NCBI GenBank assembly: GCA_020796225.1
Contig: CM036758.1
Location: 66,911,274-66,975,273, forward strand
Source of the DNA: Arion vulgaris
Taxonomy: Eukaryota > Mollusca > Gastropoda > Stylommatophora > Arionidae
DNA length: 64,000 nucleotides
Reading direction: 5' to 3'
A program made the position numbers and the translations under genes. Below, piece by piece: positions 61,128 to 64,000 of this stretch (positions within the stretch are counted from its first letter, which is position 1; each line of letters opens with the position of its first letter). The notes below the pieces were generated by a model. It had not been told where the DNA came from, made no database searches, and saw only the letters and a program-made list of their open reading frames with translations.

Positions 61128-61295
61128 CCTCAATGTAACCAAGAGGATTATAGCCAAGGCGTTTGGAGTTCAGAAAGAATTCCTGATGGAAAACTGGGAG
61201 ATCACGATCCTGTGGTCCACTACAGTTGCACTGTTTGTCTTATTTGGTATGGTTGGAGCCTTCATATCAGCTAAGGTTGCTGATTTCTTTGGCAG
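61128..61295 (+). CDS. SLC2A: SLC2A/GLUT sugar transporter, exon encoding loop end and TM2
   Basis: 168 nt between acceptor tgtctatgaccag and donor gtatta. The first base completes the split Ser codon from 59531, and the last two bases (ag) begin the Arg of FGR, so the following exon must enter in the same phase. Peptide: LNVTKRIIAKAFGVQKEFLM, then ENWEITILWSTTVALFVLFG, MVGAFISAKVADFFGR. The LWS...F..GGM.G.F....A..FGR pattern is TM2 and the cytoplasmic turn common to all GLUTs. A fourth sequon (NVT) lies at its start. Later exons are outside the window. Confidence 0.92.
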
Positions 61296-61324
61296 GTATT
61301 ATATTTGTCATTACTACGTATATT

Positions 61325-61490
61325 CATTTCATACCATTATACGTTACATGGGCTCTGCAAACAAATTCTCTACACTGCTCTATCCTGGGCAACTCGTTCA
61401 AACGTTTCTATGAAGTTGATATTTCTCGACTTTCTCAGTTAAGTTCGTCTCAGGTTTTTCGTAGGGCGTCTTCTCTTTATTGAACCATTA
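61325..61490 (-). pseudogene. LINE 3' end ((ATT)n-tail family)
   Basis: ctgctctatcctgggcaact, cgttcaaacgtttctatgaa, gatatttctcgactttctca is the reverse complement of the VAQDRAV..EE..ISI.RES order at 40690-40770. Confidence 0.7.
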
Positions 61491-61784
61491 GCCTCCAACT
61501 TCAAAGCCTAATTTGTTGGTCTTTGATTATTTTTTCTCAGGGTGTGCCCAGCGTATCTCCATCTTTTCTTTCTTATAACAGTTGTTACTAGTGGTTGATC
61601 ATAAATTTCTATGATTTCATCACTTCTTCTGAATTTGTTTCATTTTATGTTCATTTTTCTGCAGACATCTATTCTCAAATGCATTTAACTTACTTTCTAT
61701 ATCTATAGTCATTTTCCAACTCTCTCTGGCATTCGTTAGGATTAAGACAAATAATGGAATAATGGAATACATTTGAAATGCGTT

Positions 61785-62155
61785 GCCGGTGAAAAGTTAC
61801 CAACAACACCAGAAAAGACAGAGTCACCAACATCAGCATAAGAAAGATAGTTGACACAGAACCTTGCTTGAATTACATAGAGAAACAAAGAATGAAGTGG
61901 TTTGGCCACTTAATAAGAATGCATTCAGACTCCACAGTATACAGAGTCTTCTACAACAGAACATCGGGAAGGAAGGCAAGAGGAAGACCACGAAAAAGAT
62001 GGTAAGATGGCATAGCAGAATCCTGTGAAAGAGCAAAAATAACAATCACCCAAGCCACCAGAACAGCGCAAGACAAAAACAGAAAACCACGACACTGGGC
62101 AACAACCCGGTAGCAGTGTGACGACAAAAGAAGAAGAAAGAATAGCAAATTCGTA
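61785..62155 (+). pseudogene. RTE-like LINE 3' end
   Basis: VTNISIRKIVDTEPCLNYIE, KQRMKWFGHLIRMHSDSTVY, RVFYNRTSGRKARGRPRKRW, stop DGIAESCERAKITITQATRT, AQDKNRKPRHWATTR, then (gaagaa). Best copy of the 16230-16660 subfamily, with a single stop. Confidence 0.9.
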
Positions 62156-62159
62156 ATTT

Positions 62160-63455
62160 AGTTTTTAAAACTATATAGGGCTTACTTGTAACTTGGAGTT
62201 CCCATATTCTACTTCTACTATATAGGGCTTACTTGTAACTTGGAGTTCCCATATTTTACTTCTACTATATAGGGTTTACTTGTAACTTGGAATTCCATAT
62301 TTTACTTCTACTATATAGGGTTTACTTGTAACTTGGAATTCCATATTTTACTTCTACTATATAGGGTTTACTTGAATTGGAATTCCCAAATAGTTTAAAT
62401 ATAGGACATTGTAATTAGAGTTCATATTTTACTTTACTATATAAGCACTTGAACAGTTCCATATTTTACTTCTACAATAGAACTACTTGACCTGGGTTCA
62501 TATTCTACTCCGTATAGGCTACTTGACATGAGTCAATTTTATACATATAGGCTACTTGTAATTTAATATTTTACTAACTATATAGAACTTACTTGTAACT
62601 TGGATTCCATATTCTACTTCTACTATATAGGGCTTACTTGTAACTTGGAATTCCATATTTTACTTCTACTATATAGGGTTTACTTGTAACTTGGAATTCC
62701 ATATTTTACTTCTACTATATAGGGCTTACTTGTAACTTGGAGTTCCCATATTTTACTTCTACTATATAAGGCTTACTTGTAACTTGGAATTCCATATTTT
62801 ACTTCTACTATATAGAACTTACTTGTAACTTGGAATTCCATATTTTACTTCTACTATATAGGGCTTACTTGTAACTTGGAATTCCATATTTTACTTCTAC
62901 TATATAGGGCTTACTTGTAACTTGGAATTCCATATTTTACTTCTACTATATAGGGCTTACTTGTAACTTGGAGTTCCCATATTTTACTTCTACTATATAA
63001 GGCTTACTTGTAACTTGGAGTTCCCATATTTTACTTCTACTATATAGAACTTACTTGTAACTTGGAGTTCCCATATTTTACTTCTACTATATAGGGCTTA
63101 CTTGTAACTTGGAATTCCATATTTTACTTCTACTATATAGGGCTTTAACTTGATTCATATTTACTTACTATAGAACTACTGACATTCCATATTTTACTTC
63201 TACTATATAGGGTTTACTTGTAACTTGGAATTCCATATTTTACTTCTACTATATAGGGTTTACTTGTAACTTGGAATTCCATATTTTACTTCTACTATAT
63301 AGGGCTTACTTGTAACTTGGAGTTCTCATATTTTACTTTTACTATATAGAACTTACTTGTAACTTGCAGTTCCATATTTTACTTCTACTATATAGAGCTT
63401 ACTTGTAACTTGCAGTTCCATATTTTACTTCTACTATTACCATGGTTATATATTT
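62160..63455. repeat. 46/47-bp intronic minisatellite
   Basis: About 27 units of ctatatagggcttacttgta, acttggaattccatatttta, cttcta, with gagttccc (47 bp) or gaattcc (46 bp) variants interspersed. Two damaged stretches (62370-62600 and 63140-63195). Confidence 0.97.
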
Positions 63456-63484
63456 GTTATCTCCAGAGAATAGTATGTAACATA

Positions 63485-63560
63485 ACATATTTGTGCTTTC
63501 CATTGATGTTAATAAAATATTTGTGCTTTCCATTGAATGTTATATAACATATATGCAGCC
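63485..63560. repeat. Short tandem repeat
   Basis: atttgtgctttccattgatg / atttgtgctttccattgaat, two copies. Confidence 0.8.
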
Positions 63561-63609
63561 TTCAGTGATAGAGTCTATTGTAAATTATAAATGTACTTCA
63601 ACTCTTATA

Positions 63610-64000
63610 CATCATCATCAAATAGCTTATTCTGAGCAGAACTTTGCTACCCCAACAGTCCTCCGGAATTTTTCTCTATCATAGGCCAGGTGTCCTGCCT
63701 CTGCAGGCGTCATGTTCAAACCATCAGTTACATCCTGAATCCATCTTCTCCATGGTCTTCCTCTTCTTCTCTTTGCCAGTATGTCTCCTTCCATGATTGT
63801 CTTCTCCAACTTTTCATGTCTTTTTATGTGTCCAAAATATCTCAATTTTCTCTTTCTTATTTGTAGCATCAGCAGTTTTCTTTGATTTTGAGTTCTTTCT
63901 GGATAGATCTATTTGTTCTCTTCTCTGTCCAAGATATACGAAGGACTCTTCTGTAACACTTATATTCAAAAGCACATATATATTTTTCCACTGCTTTATT
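63610..64000 (-). pseudogene. RTE-like LINE 3' end, runs off the window
   Basis: Minus strand: ELKIKENWLMLQIRKRKLRY, FGHIKRHEKLEKTIMEGDIL, KRRRGRPWRRWIQDVTDGLN, MTPAEAGHLAYDREKFRRTV, GVAKFCSE, with a catcatcatc tail at 63610. Open frame of 80 codons; one of the youngest-looking copies. Confidence 0.9.

Larger units (their letters stand above)
61296..64000 (+). other. Intron of the SLC2A gene, 5' 2.7 kb
   Basis: Starts gtatta; the acceptor lies beyond the window. Contains two LINE ends, a large minisatellite and a third LINE end. Confidence 0.75.

Overview
The window reads as non-coding-rich nuclear DNA of an invertebrate animal. It is AT-rich, has spliceosomal introns, and is packed with 5'-truncated non-LTR retrotransposons, tRNA-derived SINEs, hAT and P-like DNA transposons and more than twenty minisatellite arrays. 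Nothing looks prokaryotic. The repeat mix (LINE 3' ends with ATG/GAA/ATT tails, and SINEs whose core contains TAAGAGGCGACT) is what I would expect of a lophotrochozoan, perhaps a mollusc, but the sequence does not settle the species.

Only one host gene is supported. It is a facilitated sugar transporter of the SLC2A/GLUT family on the + strand, represented by three consecutive coding exons (54028-54138, 59359-59531, 61128-61295) whose splice phases agree. They encode TM1, a long first extracellular loop and TM2 up to the conserved FGR turn. The start codon lies upstream (not found) and the rest lies beyond 64000. The introns hold LINEs, SINEs and large minisatellites.

From 1 to 54000 I find no convincing host gene. 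Layout: 0.3-0.8 kb, 20-bp minisatellite; 1.7-4.0 kb, an RTE-like LINE end split by an I-like LINE that carries a 42-bp perfect foldback; 4.5-6.0 kb, two minisatellites; 6-9.6 kb, nested SINEs, a hAT MITE and LINE ends; 10.07-13.50 kb, a decayed ZMYM1-type hAT transposon split by a LINE; 14-16.7 kb, SINE/LINE debris; 16.9-18.7 kb, a 1.74-kb hAT element; 18.7-27 kb, LINE/SINE fragments and a tRNA-Met-like fragment; 27.23-29.70 kb, a second hAT transposon; 30.9-33.1 kb, a THAP/P-element-type transposase pseudogene; 34-35.3 kb, a MITE and a 23-bp minisatellite; 36-54 kb, mainly LINE ends, SINEs and minisatellites.

The most informative signals are insertion boundaries. Many elements have target-site duplications (TSDs) readable by eye: 8 bp for five hAT-type elements, 8-14 bp for SINEs and LINEs. 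In three cases the uninterrupted target can be recognised. I call five SINE families: S1, T2, A/B (a mosaic pair with a shared core), C and D. Indel damage is clustered in a few units of otherwise uniform arrays, which suggests residual assembly error in the tandem repeats.
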